Shown here piece after piece: positions 19,086 to 30,086 of a DNA stretch of 64,000 nt. How positions within the stretch are numbered: position 1 is the first letter of the stretch; every line of letters starts with the position of its first letter. This stretch comes from Legionella gratiana (GTDB taxonomy: Bacteria > Pseudomonadota > Gammaproteobacteria > Legionellales > Legionellaceae): positions 208,250 through 272,249 of the forward strand of contig NZ_LNYE01000022.1 in NCBI RefSeq assembly GCF_001467695.1. The letters are read 5' to 3'. The translations under genes were made by a program, and so were the position numbers. The notes under the pieces are model-generated. The model was not told the origin of the DNA, made no database searches, and saw only the letters and a program-made list of their open reading frames with translations.

Positions 19086-20285
19086 ATGAACAAAAAAGAA
19101 CTTCCCGATGAACATGGGCATTTTGGCCCCTATGGCGGTATTTTCGTAGCAGATACGTTAATGCATGCGTTACAACAATTGAAAGAAGCATATGCAAAAT
19201 ACCGACACGATCCTAATTTTCTTGCTGAGTTACATGCTGAATTAAAGGATTATGTAGGACGGCCTAATCCATTATATCATGCTCAACGTTTAAGTCGGGA
19301 ACTTGGTGGCGCACAAATCTATTTAAAGCGAGAAGATTTGAATCATACAGGCGCACACAAAATTAATAACACTGTTGGCCAAGCGCTACTTGCTAAGCGG
19401 ATGGGAAAAACTCGAGTTATTGCAGAAACCGGAGCAGGGCAACATGGCGTAGCTTCAGCCACCGTAGCAGCTAAATTAGGCTTAGAATGTGTGGTTTATA
19501 TGGGTGCTGAAGATATAAAACGTCAAGCATCTAATGTATATCGCATGAAATTGTTGGGTGCAGAGGTTGTGCCAGTGACAGCGGGATCGCGTACGCTGAA
19601 AGATGCTTTGAATGAGGCCATGCGTGATTGGGTGAGCCATATTGATAATACATTTTATATCATTGGAACGGTTGCAGGGCCGCATCCTTATCCTCAAATG
19701 GTTCGAGATTTTCAATCGGTGATTGGTGTTGAAGCGAGAGCCCAGTTTCTAGAAAAAACGGGGCATTTGCCAGATGCTTTAGTTGCCTGTGTCGGTGGTG
19801 GTTCTAATGCAATCGGCTTATTTTATCCTTTTCTAAAGGATGCGACAGTAGTGCTCTATGGTGTTGAAGCAGGAGGAAAAGGCTTAGAAAGTGGTGAGCA
19901 TTCTGCCTCACTTATCGCGGGGAAACCGGGTGTTTTACACGGCAATCGAACTTATTTACTTTGTGATGAACACGGCCAAATTAAGGATACTCATTCGATT
20001 TCAGCGGGTCTCGATTATCCTGGCGTAGGCCCGGAACATGCTTATTTGAAGGATTCTGGACGAGTAATTTATGAGGCAATTAATGATGATGAAGCATTGC
20101 ATGCGTTTCGGACTTTAACGCGTGTTGAAGGCATTATTCCAGCACTTGAATCCAGTCATGCTGTTGCTTATGCAATGAAACTCGCAAAGACAATGTCAAC
20201 AAATCAAAATATTATCGTGAATTTATCAGGTCGTGGTGATAAAGACATGCATACTGTGGCACAAATTGATGGGATTAGCGTATGA
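19086..20285 (+). CDS. trpB: Tryptophan synthase beta chain
   Basis: TrpB condenses indole with serine using pyridoxal phosphate. The 399-residue protein has the PLP lysine K92 in HTGAHKINN, the phosphate loop [10 protein letters not shown], and the C-terminal [11 protein letters not shown]. It overlaps trpA by 4 bases (ATGA), as expected for subunits that form one channelled complex. No trpE, D or C is in this window. Confidence 0.98.
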   Translation: MNKKELPDEHGHFGPYGGIFVADTLMHALQQLKEAYAKYRHDPNFLAELHAELKDYVGRPNPLYHAQRLSRELGGAQIYLKREDLNHTGAHKINNTVGQALLAKRMGKTRVIAETGAGQHGVASATVAAKLGLECVVYMGAEDIKRQASNVYRMKLLGAEVVPVTAGSRTLKDALNEAMRDWVSHIDNTFYIIGTVAGPHPYPQMVRDFQSVIGVEARAQFLEKTGHLPDALVACVGGGSNAIGLFYPFLKDATVVLYGVEAGGKGLESGEHSASLIAGKPGVLHGNRTYLLCDEHGQIKDTHSISAGLDYPGVGPEHAYLKDSGRVIYEAINDDEALHAFRTLTRVEGIIPALESSHAVAYAMKLAKTMSTNQNIIVNLSGRGDKDMHTVAQIDGISV

Positions 20286-21103
20286 ATCGAATTGATAAAA
20301 CCTTAATGCGCCTAAAGAAAAACGGCAAAAAAATGCTCAGTCCTTACATTACAGCTGGAGATCCATCTCCGGACATTACCGTGAAATTAATGCATGAATT
20401 AGTCAGAGCAGGTGCAGATATTTTAGAATTAGGTATCCCCTTTTCGGATCCTATGGCTGAGGGACCTGTTATTCAACGTGCTATGGAACGCGCTCTTGCT
20501 CAGAACGTACACTGCCAAACTGTATTGAATATGGTCAAAGAATTCCGTGTACAAGATCAAGAAACCCCCGTGATTATTATGGGCTATTTAAATCCTATAG
20601 AGCGTTTTGGCTATGAGCTTTTTGCACAAAAGGCTGTAGAAGCGGGTATTGATGGAACTATTATAGTCGATTTACCTCCAGAAGAAAGCGAAGAACTTGC
20701 CGAAATCTGGCAAAAATATGATTTATACAGTATCTTTCTTTGTTCGCCTACCACTTCAGATGAGCGTATGGCATTAATTAGCAAGTTTGCAAAAGGCTAT
20801 TTATACTATGTGTCTTTGAAAGGTGTTACTGGGTCTGATGCACTTGATATGGCATCTTTGAAAACGCAATATCAACACCGAAAAGCACAAAGCACACTTC
20901 CTTTAATGGTTGGTTTTGGTATAAAAACGGCAGAAATGGCAGCAGAAATTGCTCGTTTTGCAGACGGTATTATTGTAGGGGCTGCCTTAATTACGCATAT
21001 CTTGGATGCTTATAATACGAATAATGATATATTGCACGCCGGAGCAGATTTAATTTATTCCATGCGACATGCCATGGATAATAATGGAAAAAACGATGAC
21101 TGA
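20282..21103 (+). CDS. trpA: Tryptophan synthase alpha chain
   Basis: TrpA splits indole-3-glycerol phosphate to indole, passed to TrpB. The 273-residue TIM barrel has the catalytic E49 in [11 protein letters not shown]. The position of the second catalytic acid, Asp60 in the E. coli enzyme (PLADGPT), is glutamate here (PMAEGPV, E60). The remaining motifs ([16 protein letters not shown]) are normal. It overlaps trpB at its start and glnS at its end. Confidence 0.97.
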   Translation: MNRIDKTLMRLKKNGKKMLSPYITAGDPSPDITVKLMHELVRAGADILELGIPFSDPMAEGPVIQRAMERALAQNVHCQTVLNMVKEFRVQDQETPVIIMGYLNPIERFGYELFAQKAVEAGIDGTIIVDLPPEESEELAEIWQKYDLYSIFLCSPTTSDERMALISKFAKGYLYYVSLKGVTGSDALDMASLKTQYQHRKAQSTLPLMVGFGIKTAEMAAEIARFADGIIVGAALITHILDAYNTNNDILHAGADLIYSMRHAMDNNGKNDD

Positions 21104-22751
21104 AATAACTGAAAAGCGAGCTCATTTTATAAGACAACTGATTACGGATGAATTAGCGAGTGGTAAGCATAAATCTGTAGTTACCCGTTTTCCCCCCGAA
21201 CCTAATGGTTATCTACATGTTGGACATGCTAAAGCGATTTGTGTCAATTTTGGTTTGGCACAAGAGTTTGGTGGGATTTGCTATTTACGTTTTGATGATA
21301 CAAATCCCATTAAAGAAGAAGAAGAATATGTCAATGCCATTATTGAAGATGTTCGTTGGTTAGGTTTTGACTGGTATGCGATGACTCACTCTTCTGACTA
21401 CTACCATGAACTTTATGATTTTGCTGTATTTTTAATTAAAAAAGATAGGGCTTATGTTGATAGTCTTAGTATGGATGAAATTCGTGCTTATCGCGGTACT
21501 TTACAGGAGCCTGGTCGCGAAAGTCCTTACAGGAATAGATCTAGCGAAGAAAGTTTAGATTTATTTGCCCGTATGAAGGCAGGTGAATTTCCCGATGGGA
21601 CACATGTGTTGCGCGCAAAAATTGACATGCAATCCGGTAATGTGAATATGCGCGATCCCGTCATTTATCGCATTCGCCATGCGCATCATCAACGTACTGG
21701 TGATGAGTGGTGTATTTATCCTATGTATGATTATGCACATCCTATTTCTGATGCCTTAGAAAAAATCACTCATTCTTTATGTACCTTAGAGTTTCAAGAT
21801 CACCGACCTCTTTATGATTGGTTTGTTGACCATTTACCTTTACCAGCAAAACCCATACAAACAGAGTTTGCCCGTTTAAATTTATCACATACAGTCACTT
21901 CAAAGCGTAAATTGCGTGCGCTGGTTGAAAAAAAAGCAGTATCTGGGTGGGACGATCCTCGAATGCCTACTTTGCGGGCAATGCGTAAACGTGGCTATCC
22001 TCCTGCAGCAATTCGTCAATTTTGTGAGTCAATTGGTGTATCACGCAGTGATTCAGTAATTGATATGTCAGTACTCGAAGAATGTGTCCGTGCTGAACTA
22101 AATCGAACAGCAAAGCGTGCTTTATGTGTGATGGATCCCCTAAAAATAGTCCTTGAAAATTATCCAGAGGACAAAACTGAATTTTTAAAACCTGCATATA
22201 ATTCACAAGATCCAAATTCAAGTACGCGGGATTTGCCGTTTACGCGAGAACTTTTTATCGAGCGTTCGGATTTTATGGAAGATCCACCCAAAAAGTATCA
22301 TCGCCTATCACCTGGTGCTGAAGTACGTTTACGTCATTCTTACGTGATTAAATGTCATGATGTAGTTTATGATGAACAAGGAACTATTATTGAATTACGC
22401 TGTACCTATGATGAAAATACTTTAGGAAAAAATCCCGAAGACAGGAAAGTTAAGGGAGTGATCCATTGGGTATCTTGCAAACATGCTTATCCGGTGACTG
22501 TGTTGGAATATGATCGTTTATTTAATGATCCGAATCCAGGTAGGGAAGAGGATTTCTTCCAGTTCTTAAATCATAATTCATTACAAATAAAACAAGGTTA
22601 TTGTGAACCAGCTCTCGCTAATCAGCCATTAGGTGAAGTGTTCCAGTTTGAACGCTTGGGGTATTATTGTGTTAATGAATTAAAAGATGGATGTGTTCGT
22701 GCTTTTCATCGTGTGGTAGATCTGAAGGATACTTGGGGAAAAGTGAGTTAA
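21096..22751 (+). CDS. glnS: Glutaminyl-tRNA synthetase
   Basis: GlnS charges tRNA-Gln with glutamine. The ATG at 21096 ([11 protein letters not shown]) follows GGAAAA at good spacing and overlaps the trpA stop by 8 bases; an in-frame ATG at 21084 is possible. The 551-residue class I synthetase has the HIGH-type motif ([14 protein letters not shown]), the KMSKS-type loop (TVTSKRKL) and the beta-barrel anticodon-binding C-domain. It is in line with trpA and cysS and probably co-transcribed. Confidence 0.97.
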   Translation: MTEITEKRAHFIRQLITDELASGKHKSVVTRFPPEPNGYLHVGHAKAICVNFGLAQEFGGICYLRFDDTNPIKEEEEYVNAIIEDVRWLGFDWYAMTHSSDYYHELYDFAVFLIKKDRAYVDSLSMDEIRAYRGTLQEPGRESPYRNRSSEESLDLFARMKAGEFPDGTHVLRAKIDMQSGNVNMRDPVIYRIRHAHHQRTGDEWCIYPMYDYAHPISDALEKITHSLCTLEFQDHRPLYDWFVDHLPLPAKPIQTEFARLNLSHTVTSKRKLRALVEKKAVSGWDDPRMPTLRAMRKRGYPPAAIRQFCESIGVSRSDSVIDMSVLEECVRAELNRTAKRALCVMDPLKIVLENYPEDKTEFLKPAYNSQDPNSSTRDLPFTRELFIERSDFMEDPPKKYHRLSPGAEVRLRHSYVIKCHDVVYDEQGTIIELRCTYDENTLGKNPEDRKVKGVIHWVSCKHAYPVTVLEYDRLFNDPNPGREEDFFQFLNHNSLQIKQGYCEPALANQPLGEVFQFERLGYYCVNELKDGCVRAFHRVVDLKDTWGKVS

Positions 22752-22762
22752 GAGGGACAAAT

Positions 22763-24133
22763 ATGTTGCATTTATATAATTCTTTAACCAGAACAAAAGA
22801 ACCGTTTGTTTCCATTTCACCTGGAAAAATTGGTATCTATGTTTGCGGTATTACTGTATATGACCGTTGTCATATAGGCCATGCTCGCTCTATGGTAGCT
22901 TTTGATGTCATTGTTCGCTATCTGCGTTCTCAGGGTTATGACGTAAAATACATACGTAATATTACGGACATTGATGATAAAATTATTGCTCGTGCTCATG
23001 AACGAGCGATACCTATAGATGAATTAACTGATCAATATATTGCAGCAATGAATGAAGATACGCAGGCGTTAAATATTTTACCGCCGGATGTAGAACCACG
23101 TGCTACAGAACATATTCATAGCATTATCCATTTAATTGAGCGGTTGCTTGCTAAAGGAAATGCCTATCTTAGTGACAATGGGGATGTGTGTTATCAAGTC
23201 AATTCATTTACCGATTATGGTAAATTATCACACAAGGATCTAGAGGGATTAGTAGCTGGAGCACGAGTAGAAATTGTTAAAGAAAAACGTTCACCATTGG
23301 ATTTTGTTTTATGGAAAAAGGCAAAACCAGGCGAGCCTAGCTGGCCTTCACCCTGGGGAGAAGGACGTCCAGGCTGGCATATTGAGTGTTCAGCAATGGC
23401 AATGAGTGAGTTAGGTGAGCAGTTTGATATTCATGGAGGAGGATTGGATTTGCAATTTCCTCATCATGAGAATGAAATCGCTCAGAGTGAGGCTGCTACT
23501 GAAAAACCTTTTGCCAATTATTGGCTGCATGTAGGAATGCTGCAGGTTAATAATGAAAAAATGTCTAAATCATTAGGCAATTTTTTTACTATTGCAGATG
23601 TTTTAGCAAAACATCATTCAGAGGTGGTGCGTTATTTTCTTTTAAGCAGTCATTATCGTAGTTCATTAAATTATTCTGAAGAAAATTTGACTAATGCCAA
23701 AAAGGCATTAACTCGTTTATATCAAACTATCAAGGACAGTCAACACCTTGTCGAGGCTGAATTAGATAATCATTGGGTTAATGAATTTAATCAAGCAATG
23801 AATGACGATTTTAATACGCCAGTTGCATTATCTGTTTTATTTCAACTCAGCCATGAGATCAATAAAAGTAACTCTCCCATTTTAGCGACTACATTGAAAC
23901 ATTTAGCGGGCATCATGGGGTTATTGCAAGAAGATCCTTTATCCTTTTTACAATCGGGACTAAGTGAAATGGACAAAGCGTCAATAGAGCAATTAATTAC
24001 CGAGCGACTCCAAGCACGTACCGAGCGGAATTGGGCGCGCGCGGATCAAATAAGAGCAGATTTGTTAAGTCAGGGCATTGAGTTAGAAGATGGTGTCAAT
24101 GGAACTACTTGGCGGGTTCTGTCAGTGCGTTAA
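22763..24133 (+). CDS. cysS: Cysteinyl-tRNA synthetase
   Basis: CysS charges tRNA-Cys. The ATG at 22763 follows AGAGGGA and gives the standard N-terminus [15 protein letters not shown]; the frame extends further 5' but only through glnS. The 456-residue protein has the zinc-binding cysteine and HIGH region ([17 protein letters not shown]), later zinc ligands (ECSAM, HHENE), and KMSKSLGNF. Confidence 0.97.
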   Translation: MLHLYNSLTRTKEPFVSISPGKIGIYVCGITVYDRCHIGHARSMVAFDVIVRYLRSQGYDVKYIRNITDIDDKIIARAHERAIPIDELTDQYIAAMNEDTQALNILPPDVEPRATEHIHSIIHLIERLLAKGNAYLSDNGDVCYQVNSFTDYGKLSHKDLEGLVAGARVEIVKEKRSPLDFVLWKKAKPGEPSWPSPWGEGRPGWHIECSAMAMSELGEQFDIHGGGLDLQFPHHENEIAQSEAATEKPFANYWLHVGMLQVNNEKMSKSLGNFFTIADVLAKHHSEVVRYFLLSSHYRSSLNYSEENLTNAKKALTRLYQTIKDSQHLVEAELDNHWVNEFNQAMNDDFNTPVALSVLFQLSHEINKSNSPILATTLKHLAGIMGLLQEDPLSFLQSGLSEMDKASIEQLITERLQARTERNWARADQIRADLLSQGIELEDGVNGTTWRVLSVR

Positions 24134-24250
24134 TAGACAAGGAAAAAATCTAATTTTATTAGAGTATGATTTTAGATTTAAATTACTAGTTCTAGAATAA
24201 AAAGCATAATATGATAAATGCAACAGCTTGATTATCGGATTGAGTAAATT

Positions 24251-25153
24251 ATGAATACTAATGAATTAAAATCATTTTTAATGGTTTATGAATATCGCTC
24301 TTATTCACTTGCAGCAAGGCATTTGTATGTTACTCAATCTGCTGTAAGCAAGCGCATTAATAATTTGGAAAATGAATTTAAAACCAAATTATTTGAAATA
24401 AGAAATAGTATGATTTTTCCTACTATGGAAGGGATGTTACTTATTCCATATGCGCGTTTACTTTTACACACTTTATGTGATGCTGCTACTAATTTAAAAA
24501 GTCCGGAACTTTCAGAAATACCTTTTGTGCTTGGAACAGGGCCTCTTCCATGCTTTCAATTTTTGCCGTTGTTTATCGATTATTTAAATGAAAATCAAAT
24601 TAACCATCCTCAATTTTCTATTAAACAGATGCATAAAAAAGATTTGATTCCTGCCTTACAATCTGGAGTGATTGATTTGGCATTAACAATTAAAGATCTT
24701 GAGATCAATAGTTCTATTATATGCACTCAACTTTATGAGGAAGATGTTTATATTGTGGTCTCCCCAAAGCATGAATTAGCCAATGAAAAAAATATAAATT
24801 TACAAACACTTTCCCGCTACCCTGCACTTTTAACTGAGTCAGGATTTTCTTTGCGAGATAATTTAGACAAAGCTTTTTTGTGCAAAAAATTACCTCTTCT
24901 GGTGAAACATGAGCTGTTTTCTCCACTCGCGATAAAAAAATTAGTGAAAAGGAGATTGGGGTGGGGTGTATTGCCTAAGCAATATTATGATGATGACTTA
25001 GTAAAGTTGGAATTAGAGGATTACTCAGACAAGGTAGCTTTATCATGGTATGCTCATGCGAATCGTGCTCCCTCTAGATTAATTCAGTATATAGGACAAT
25101 TAATGAAAGAATCGATTCCTTATGTAGTTCAGCACGTAGATAATGATCAGTAA
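24251..25153 (+). CDS. LysR-family transcriptional regulator
   Basis: The 300-residue regulator has an N-terminal winged helix-turn-helix (residues 1-60, YSLAARHLYVTQSAVSKRI) and a LysR substrate-binding domain. Its 3' end converges on the efflux operon (39 bp between stops), so it is not placed in the usual divergent position relative to that operon. Whether it controls the pump is unknown; the effector ligand cannot be read from the sequence. Confidence 0.92.
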   Translation: MNTNELKSFLMVYEYRSYSLAARHLYVTQSAVSKRINNLENEFKTKLFEIRNSMIFPTMEGMLLIPYARLLLHTLCDAATNLKSPELSEIPFVLGTGPLPCFQFLPLFIDYLNENQINHPQFSIKQMHKKDLIPALQSGVIDLALTIKDLEINSSIICTQLYEEDVYIVVSPKHELANEKNINLQTLSRYPALLTESGFSLRDNLDKAFLCKKLPLLVKHELFSPLAIKKLVKRRLGWGVLPKQYYDDDLVKLELEDYSDKVALSWYAHANRAPSRLIQYIGQLMKESIPYVVQHVDNDQ

Positions 25154-25191
25154 CTTTCCAATATCTTTTCTACTGTAAAAAACCGCAAATA

Positions 25192-26715
25192 TTACGATTC
25201 CTCTAGGATTAATAACGGGTTTTCATCCTTTTTTACTGGTTCTTTAGTTCTTTTTAAACGAAATAAAAAAGCGATGATTAGAAAAAGCATCAAAATGAGT
25301 GCCATCCAACCCATGAGGTAAAAGCAGTCATCCAATGCTAGGGCAGTAGCTTGTCGTGTCAAATAGTAATTTAATTGAGCGGAGGCATGTTTTCCTTGAA
25401 TATGTACTAGTTTTGCTCGTGCAAAAAATAACTGTGTTTCCTGGGAAAATGCGGTTAAACTGCTTCCTAAGCGAAGGTGAAAAAATACTTCTCGTCTATG
25501 CCATAAAATGGGAAATAGTGCTACTCCCAATCCACTTCCAATTAAGCGAGATACATGAAAAAAGCAAATACACTCAGCCAGTTTGTTTTCAGGAAAAGTA
25601 TGTATTGATAATTGGAAGAGGGGAGATAAAAATAATGCAAGTCCAATACCCGCTAAACCGCGAGAAAATGCAACTCGATTGAAATTAATATCTACATTAA
25701 AATAGCTGGTATAAAAACAAGAAATGGCAAAAAAAAGTAGGGCAATTATTAATGGAGGAAATGGTTTATATTGTTTCTTATTAAGAACTACTGGGATCCA
25801 TCCACAAAATGCCATTGTTCCTATAATTAGGGCAATCCAATCTGGAGTGTAATTAACATAAAGTTTCAGCCACAAAGATAACAAAATTACCATACCGAAA
25901 TAGATTGCAAAAAGGAATGCGATGTAGATCATTGCCAGTGCAAAATAAAAATTTTTCAGTAGCTGCAAATCGACAATAGGATTTTGTGCAGACCAACTGC
26001 GTAAAATAAAAAAAATAAAACTGATTATGCCCGCGATCAGTAAAAAAGTAATCAAAGAAGAACGAAACCAATCTAATTCTTGGCCAGTTGTTAATGCAGT
26101 TCCGATAAAAATCATACTTATACAAAAATAAAAATATCCAAGTTTATCAAAAACAGCTTTTTTTACAGGTTCATGGTATTTTCTATAACCATAACCAACA
26201 TACAAAATTAAAAAAACACATAAAGGCACATTAGAATAAAATAGAAACCGCCAATGGTAGTCGTAAGCAATCCATGCTCCGTATGAAGCACCAATGACGG
26301 GAATTATTGAAAGACAAATTAAGACCAAGGAAAGAATATAGACTTTATCTTTATTAGAAGATAATAAAGGAATAAGTGTACACGTAATAAGAAGAAACAT
26401 TGGTCCTGAAGCGAATCCTTCTAAAAACCTAAATAAGATAAAACTAAAAAAATCAGTGGCAGTAGCACATCCCCAAGAAAATAAGGCAGTCAAACTAAGA
26501 CAGACTACAAATAGCTGGATGGGACTTAATCGTGTTGCAGCAGGTTTTCCTAAAGGCACTCCTAAAAGATTACCAATACAAAAAAAACTGACTGTATACG
26601 AGGTCATATAGGGACTGCCACCTAGATCGCTTACAATATAAAGACCAGCCATTATGGGTAAAGTAAGATTAAAAATTACTGCCGCAAGCGATAAGAGCAA
26701 AATATAGAGGATCAT
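25192..26715 (-). CDS. MFS drug transporter, DHA2 (EmrB/QacA) type
   Basis: The 507-residue inner-membrane protein has about 14 hydrophobic helices, the DHA2 topology, and opens with a helix (ILYILLLSLAAVIFNLTLP). It is the last gene of a three-gene operon after an EmrA-like adaptor and a TolC-like outer-membrane factor, overlapping the adaptor by 4 bases. Together these would form a tripartite proton-driven exporter across both membranes. The substrate is not visible. Confidence 0.9.
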   Translation of the reverse strand: MILYILLLSLAAVIFNLTLPIMAGLYIVSDLGGSPYMTSYTVSFFCIGNLLGVPLGKPAATRLSPIQLFVVCLSLTALFSWGCATATDFFSFILFRFLEGFASGPMFLLITCTLIPLLSSNKDKVYILSLVLICLSIIPVIGASYGAWIAYDYHWRFLFYSNVPLCVFLILYVGYGYRKYHEPVKKAVFDKLGYFYFCISMIFIGTALTTGQELDWFRSSLITFLLIAGIISFIFFILRSWSAQNPIVDLQLLKNFYFALAMIYIAFLFAIYFGMVILLSLWLKLYVNYTPDWIALIIGTMAFCGWIPVVLNKKQYKPFPPLIIALLFFAISCFYTSYFNVDINFNRVAFSRGLAGIGLALFLSPLFQLSIHTFPENKLAECICFFHVSRLIGSGLGVALFPILWHRREVFFHLRLGSSLTAFSQETQLFFARAKLVHIQGKHASAQLNYYLTRQATALALDDCFYLMGWMALILMLFLIIAFLFRLKRTKEPVKKDENPLLILEES

Positions 26716-27905
26716 CGTTTTCTTATCTCATTTGAAGCAAGTTTATTTAAAATAAGTGGATTATTAGCATATTTCTGAAGATTTGGATCTAAATTGCTTT
26801 TAATAATATCTGCGATCAGTTTTTCATCACCAGCTTCTTCTTTTTTAAAAATATCAGTCACATAATGAGGTGAGCCAGAGGTAGATGTGGGCACTAAAAG
26901 GCCATCCTGATCAGAAAGATCAGTTGTGACTTCTAAAGAGAGACCAATTCGGAGAGGATGTTTTCTTAATTCATCTTGCACTAAATCAACTCGAACAGGT
27001 AGCCTTTGGACAATTTTAATCCAATTCCCAGAGAGATTTTCAGGAGGGAGCAATGAAAAAGCATTCCCTGCACCTCCAGGTAAACCAACAATTCTACCGT
27101 GAAATACAACACTAGAACCGTAAAGATCCGAAGTAAATTTAACTTTTTGGCCAATACGCATTTTTTTTAGTTGTGTTTCCTTATAGTTGGCGTTAACCCA
27201 TATTTGATCCAGTGGAATAATGGACATCAGCGGTTCTTTAGGGGAGATCCACATACCTACCTGAATGGTTCTTTGTGCTACAAGACCATCTACAGGAGCA
27301 TAAATATTACATCGATATAATTGGACCCACGCATCACGTACTTCTTGTGCTGCTGCTTGAACCCAGGGATGTTCAGTAATCGAAGTACCTTGTACAAATG
27401 CGAGCATTTTTTGATAATTATTCTTGGTGCTTTTTAGTGAAGCAATTGACGCTTTGAGATCGTCTTGTGCATTTTGGTAATCTTCTAAAGAAACTCCTTT
27501 AGCAGCAATTACGTCATAGCGGTGCTTAAGGTTTTGTTGTGCTTTTAATAGTTCTGCTTTTTTCACGTCAATGTCTGCGGCCAGTATAAATACATCGTGA
27601 AACGCCTGACATACATCACGTACTGTTTGAGCAAGTTTCTTTTTCGCTTTTTCGAGAGCAATCAGCGAGTCAGTTTCATTTAAAGAAACGATTAGTTGTC
27701 CTTTTTTTACTAGAAAACTATCATCAGTGTAAATACCCGTAACAAATCCAGGACGTAAAGCTTTGATATAAACTTGGTTCCCTTGGACATAAGCATCATT
27801 GGTGTAAACCTCGTTTCTCCAAACAAAAAGCCAATACAAAAAAAGGAAAACAAAAAGAACAAGAAGAATGATTGCAAAATAAAAAGAAGGCGATTTTTTT
27901 TTCAT
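26712..27905 (-). CDS. HlyD/EmrA-family membrane fusion protein
   Basis: The 397-residue adaptor has one N-terminal membrane helix (about 7-28), a split lipoyl domain (VYIKALRPGFVTGIYT ... APVDGLVAQRTIQVG), a helical hairpin between, and a beta-barrel domain (WVNANYKETQLKKMRIGQ) typical of EmrA. It links the MFS pump to the outer-membrane channel encoded immediately upstream. Start and stop overlap its neighbours by 4 bases each. Confidence 0.92.
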   Translation of the reverse strand: MKKKSPSFYFAIILLVLFVFLFLYWLFVWRNEVYTNDAYVQGNQVYIKALRPGFVTGIYTDDSFLVKKGQLIVSLNETDSLIALEKAKKKLAQTVRDVCQAFHDVFILAADIDVKKAELLKAQQNLKHRYDVIAAKGVSLEDYQNAQDDLKASIASLKSTKNNYQKMLAFVQGTSITEHPWVQAAAQEVRDAWVQLYRCNIYAPVDGLVAQRTIQVGMWISPKEPLMSIIPLDQIWVNANYKETQLKKMRIGQKVKFTSDLYGSSVVFHGRIVGLPGGAGNAFSLLPPENLSGNWIKIVQRLPVRVDLVQDELRKHPLRIGLSLEVTTDLSDQDGLLVPTSTSGSPHYVTDIFKKEEAGDEKLIADIIKSNLDPNLQKYANNPLILNKLASNEIRKR

Positions 27906-29365
27906 GAGTTATTCACCAAAGGTATTCTATTTTGACAATAACCGCCTCCTAATGCTTTGGTCAGTTTTATTGAGGCTAAGTATTGGTTATACAGTAGAGT
28001 AACATCTACAATCTTTTTTTGAATGACTTCTTCTTGTAAAAAATAAAGATCAAATAAACTGTCTAATCCTTTTTGTTGACGTAAATAGCTGAGCTCATAT
28101 CGTTGTTTTGCAAGCTCAACTACGTGTTCTTGTTCTACTTTTTGTTGATAAATATCCTCAGCAAATGCTAAGACATCAAGAACTTCTTGGGTACTATAGA
28201 GGAGCAAGCTGTTATACGCATCAATTGCTGCGTCAAATTGGGCTTTAGTAGCTTTGATATTTGCCCGTATTGCTCCCGCGGTGAAAATAGGTAAACTCAA
28301 TGCAGGTCTAAATGCTGCTGTACCACTTGATATATCGAAGAGCTTTTTCCAACCTGTGCTTTCCAGACCAAGAAGGCCAACAAGATTTATATTGGGATAA
28401 TATTCAGCCATCGCTGCTCCCGTCTTATAGGCTAAAGCTTTTGCTCGCCAAATTTGCGCCATTAGGTCAGGTCTACGGGCTAAGAAATCTAACGGTAGTA
28501 TTGGAGGAATATTCAGCGATTTAGGCAATTTCGGAAGAGAAGAGTTAATCAATAGTGGATTATCCGGCCCACGCCCTGCTAAAGTATTAACCAAGTGTTT
28601 GTTTGCAGTAAGTTCATCAGTAATACTTGAGAGTAATTTTTGTGCTTCAAGCAATTTTTCTGAAGTTTCCAATGCAGGTAATTTTGAAGAAAGTCCTTTT
28701 TGTACTAATAAGTGTTGTAATTTTGCAATTTTTTGTCGTACATTGATTAATTGTACGTATAGTTTTTTCCTTATAAGATTTGTTTTATAAGCAAAATATG
28801 CTTGTGCAGTTGCGGTGCTTGTAATCAGTTCTACTTCAGCCGCTTCTGCTTCTTGTGCTTTTGCTTCCCCTAGAGCAGCACGGAAGAGATTACGGTTTTG
28901 CCCCCAGAAATCCACTTCATAACTAAATGAAAGAGACAGGTCTAATAGGTCAGCATTTAAAGGGAATGAATGATTGAGCGCGCGATACAAACCGTTTTGA
29001 CTTATATATTGTCTGTTCTCCTTTGCGTTAAAGAAAACTAACGGGAATAGTATTGAACGTGTAACGATCGCTTGCTGTTTCGCAACTTCAATGCGCTTTT
29101 TGACTTCTTGAATTGAAGGGTTATTAGCTAACGCTTGAGTGACTAAAAGATTAAGTTCAGGTGAGTTATAAGACAGCCACCATTGTTTCTTTGGCCATTG
29201 GCCTTTAGAAAAAGTATTCTTTTTTTGCAAGCTTTTTTTAATGGAATGTTCCATACTTGGAACAGCCTTTATATTTTTAACTTGGCTTTGTTGAGGTAGA
29301 GAGATAGTGCAGGATGCTAATAGATATAAACTCAAATAAGCAAATCCTCTAATTAAAAGCCGCAT
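27902..29365 (-). CDS. TolC/NodT-family outer-membrane efflux lipoprotein
   Basis: The 487-residue protein has a lipoprotein leader (residues 1-19, LLASC). Two outer-membrane efflux repeats follow, with NodT-type markers (PPILPLDFLARRPDLMAQIW; FRPALSLPIFTAGAIRANI). It is the first gene of the efflux operon and would form the outer-membrane duct for the EmrAB-like pair. The start CAT at 29365 follows a GGATC-type site. Confidence 0.92.
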   Translation of the reverse strand: MRLLIRGFAYLSLYLLASCTISLPQQSQVKNIKAVPSMEHSIKKSLQKKNTFSKGQWPKKQWWLSYNSPELNLLVTQALANNPSIQEVKKRIEVAKQQAIVTRSILFPLVFFNAKENRQYISQNGLYRALNHSFPLNADLLDLSLSFSYEVDFWGQNRNLFRAALGEAKAQEAEAAEVELITSTATAQAYFAYKTNLIRKKLYVQLINVRQKIAKLQHLLVQKGLSSKLPALETSEKLLEAQKLLSSITDELTANKHLVNTLAGRGPDNPLLINSSLPKLPKSLNIPPILPLDFLARRPDLMAQIWRAKALAYKTGAAMAEYYPNINLVGLLGLESTGWKKLFDISSGTAAFRPALSLPIFTAGAIRANIKATKAQFDAAIDAYNSLLLYSTQEVLDVLAFAEDIYQQKVEQEHVVELAKQRYELSYLRQQKGLDSLFDLYFLQEEVIQKKIVDVTLLYNQYLASIKLTKALGGGYCQNRIPLVNNS

Positions 29366-29529
29366 AATAGATCCTTTAGCAATAACCTGTAACAGGGCCC
29401 CATCCCCCGTGTCCTCTTACATTTCCATCTTATCATCATAAAATACTTTTTTATGATAGCGCAGCTATCGTATATAGTAACTATTAGCATTTGATTTTCA
29501 TAGGAGTTTTTTTGCTCGTTTAGAGAGGC

Positions 29530-29654
29530 AACGTCCCTGATGTTTTTTACATACTACTCAAAGTCCTAGTGCAGGAGAGGGGCGGATCGAAGTCGACTCA
29601 AAAATCAGTGAGATTTAAGATGCGGCAATGTATAAAAAAGACTTCAGGGATGTT
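29530..29654. repeat. Inverted-repeat element with 23-27 bp arms
   Basis: Imperfect terminal arms (AACGTCCCTGATGTTTTTTA at left; TAAAAAAGACTTCAGGGATGTT at 29633-29654) enclose about 75 bp without an open frame. The arms differ by a few substitutions and a short gap. It could be a MITE-like insertion or a structured RNA region between the efflux operon and tRNA-Ser. The stretch 29366-29529 beside it shows an ATCATAAAA palindrome and nothing else. Confidence 0.5.
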
Positions 29655-29702
29655 ACCTAATAATTTATGCAAAAATGTGAGAATTTGATTGGAGCTTATT
29701 TC

Positions 29703-29790
29703 TGGCGGAGAGACAGGGATTCGAACCCTGGGAAGGTTTCCCTTCAACGGTTTTCAAGACCGCCGCAATCGACCACTCTGCCATCTCTCC
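29703..29790 (-). tRNA. tRNA-Ser(TGA)
   Basis: The minus strand folds as a complete class II tRNA. The acceptor GGAGAGA pairs with TCTCTCC, the T arm has GGTTCGAATCC, the variable arm is long (GAAGGGAAACCTTC), and the anticodon loop CTTGAAA gives anticodon TGA, reading UCN serine codons. The 3' CCA is encoded. It stands alone. Confidence 0.97.
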
Positions 29791-29940
29791 ACGGGCAATA
29801 CTATCTCAACCCTTATAGTTTTGCAAACACTTTTTTTATATTCTTATTGAATAAGGCCGTATATTTTTAATAGTATAAAATTTCTATTTATTTCATTATC
29901 TAAAAACATAAGAATGTTCGCAAATTCAATAGTCCTAGGT

Positions 29941-30017
29941 ATAATCCCCTAGAAAAAGCAGTTGAGTTCTGCTGCGCAAGTTAACGGTATTGAACCTGCT
30001 GGATTTTCTAGGATAAT
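29941..30017. repeat. Palindromic element, family A, copy 2
   Basis: Outer arms ATAATCCCCTAGAAAA and TTTTCTAGGATAAT pair as in copy 1 at 204-267, with an inner AGCAG/CTGCT hairpin. Copy 1 has AGTAG/CTACT at the same place, so one base pair changed on both sides. It sits between tRNA-Ser and bamD, about 70 bp before the bamD start. Confidence 0.75.
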
Positions 30018-30086
30018 GTTTTCAGTTTTTACAGCTCTTGCAGCTTGTAGTGATTGCGGTGAATATATTTTAAATAGGTGTAGTTT

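Noticed and set aside
25356..25682. 108-codon plus-strand frame inside the MFS gene
   Set aside because: It is a shadow of the minus-strand transporter gene, which has clear helices and operon overlap.
29667..29870. 67-codon plus-strand frame across the tRNA region
   Set aside because: It reads through the complement of tRNA-Ser(TGA); the tRNA structure explains the sequence.
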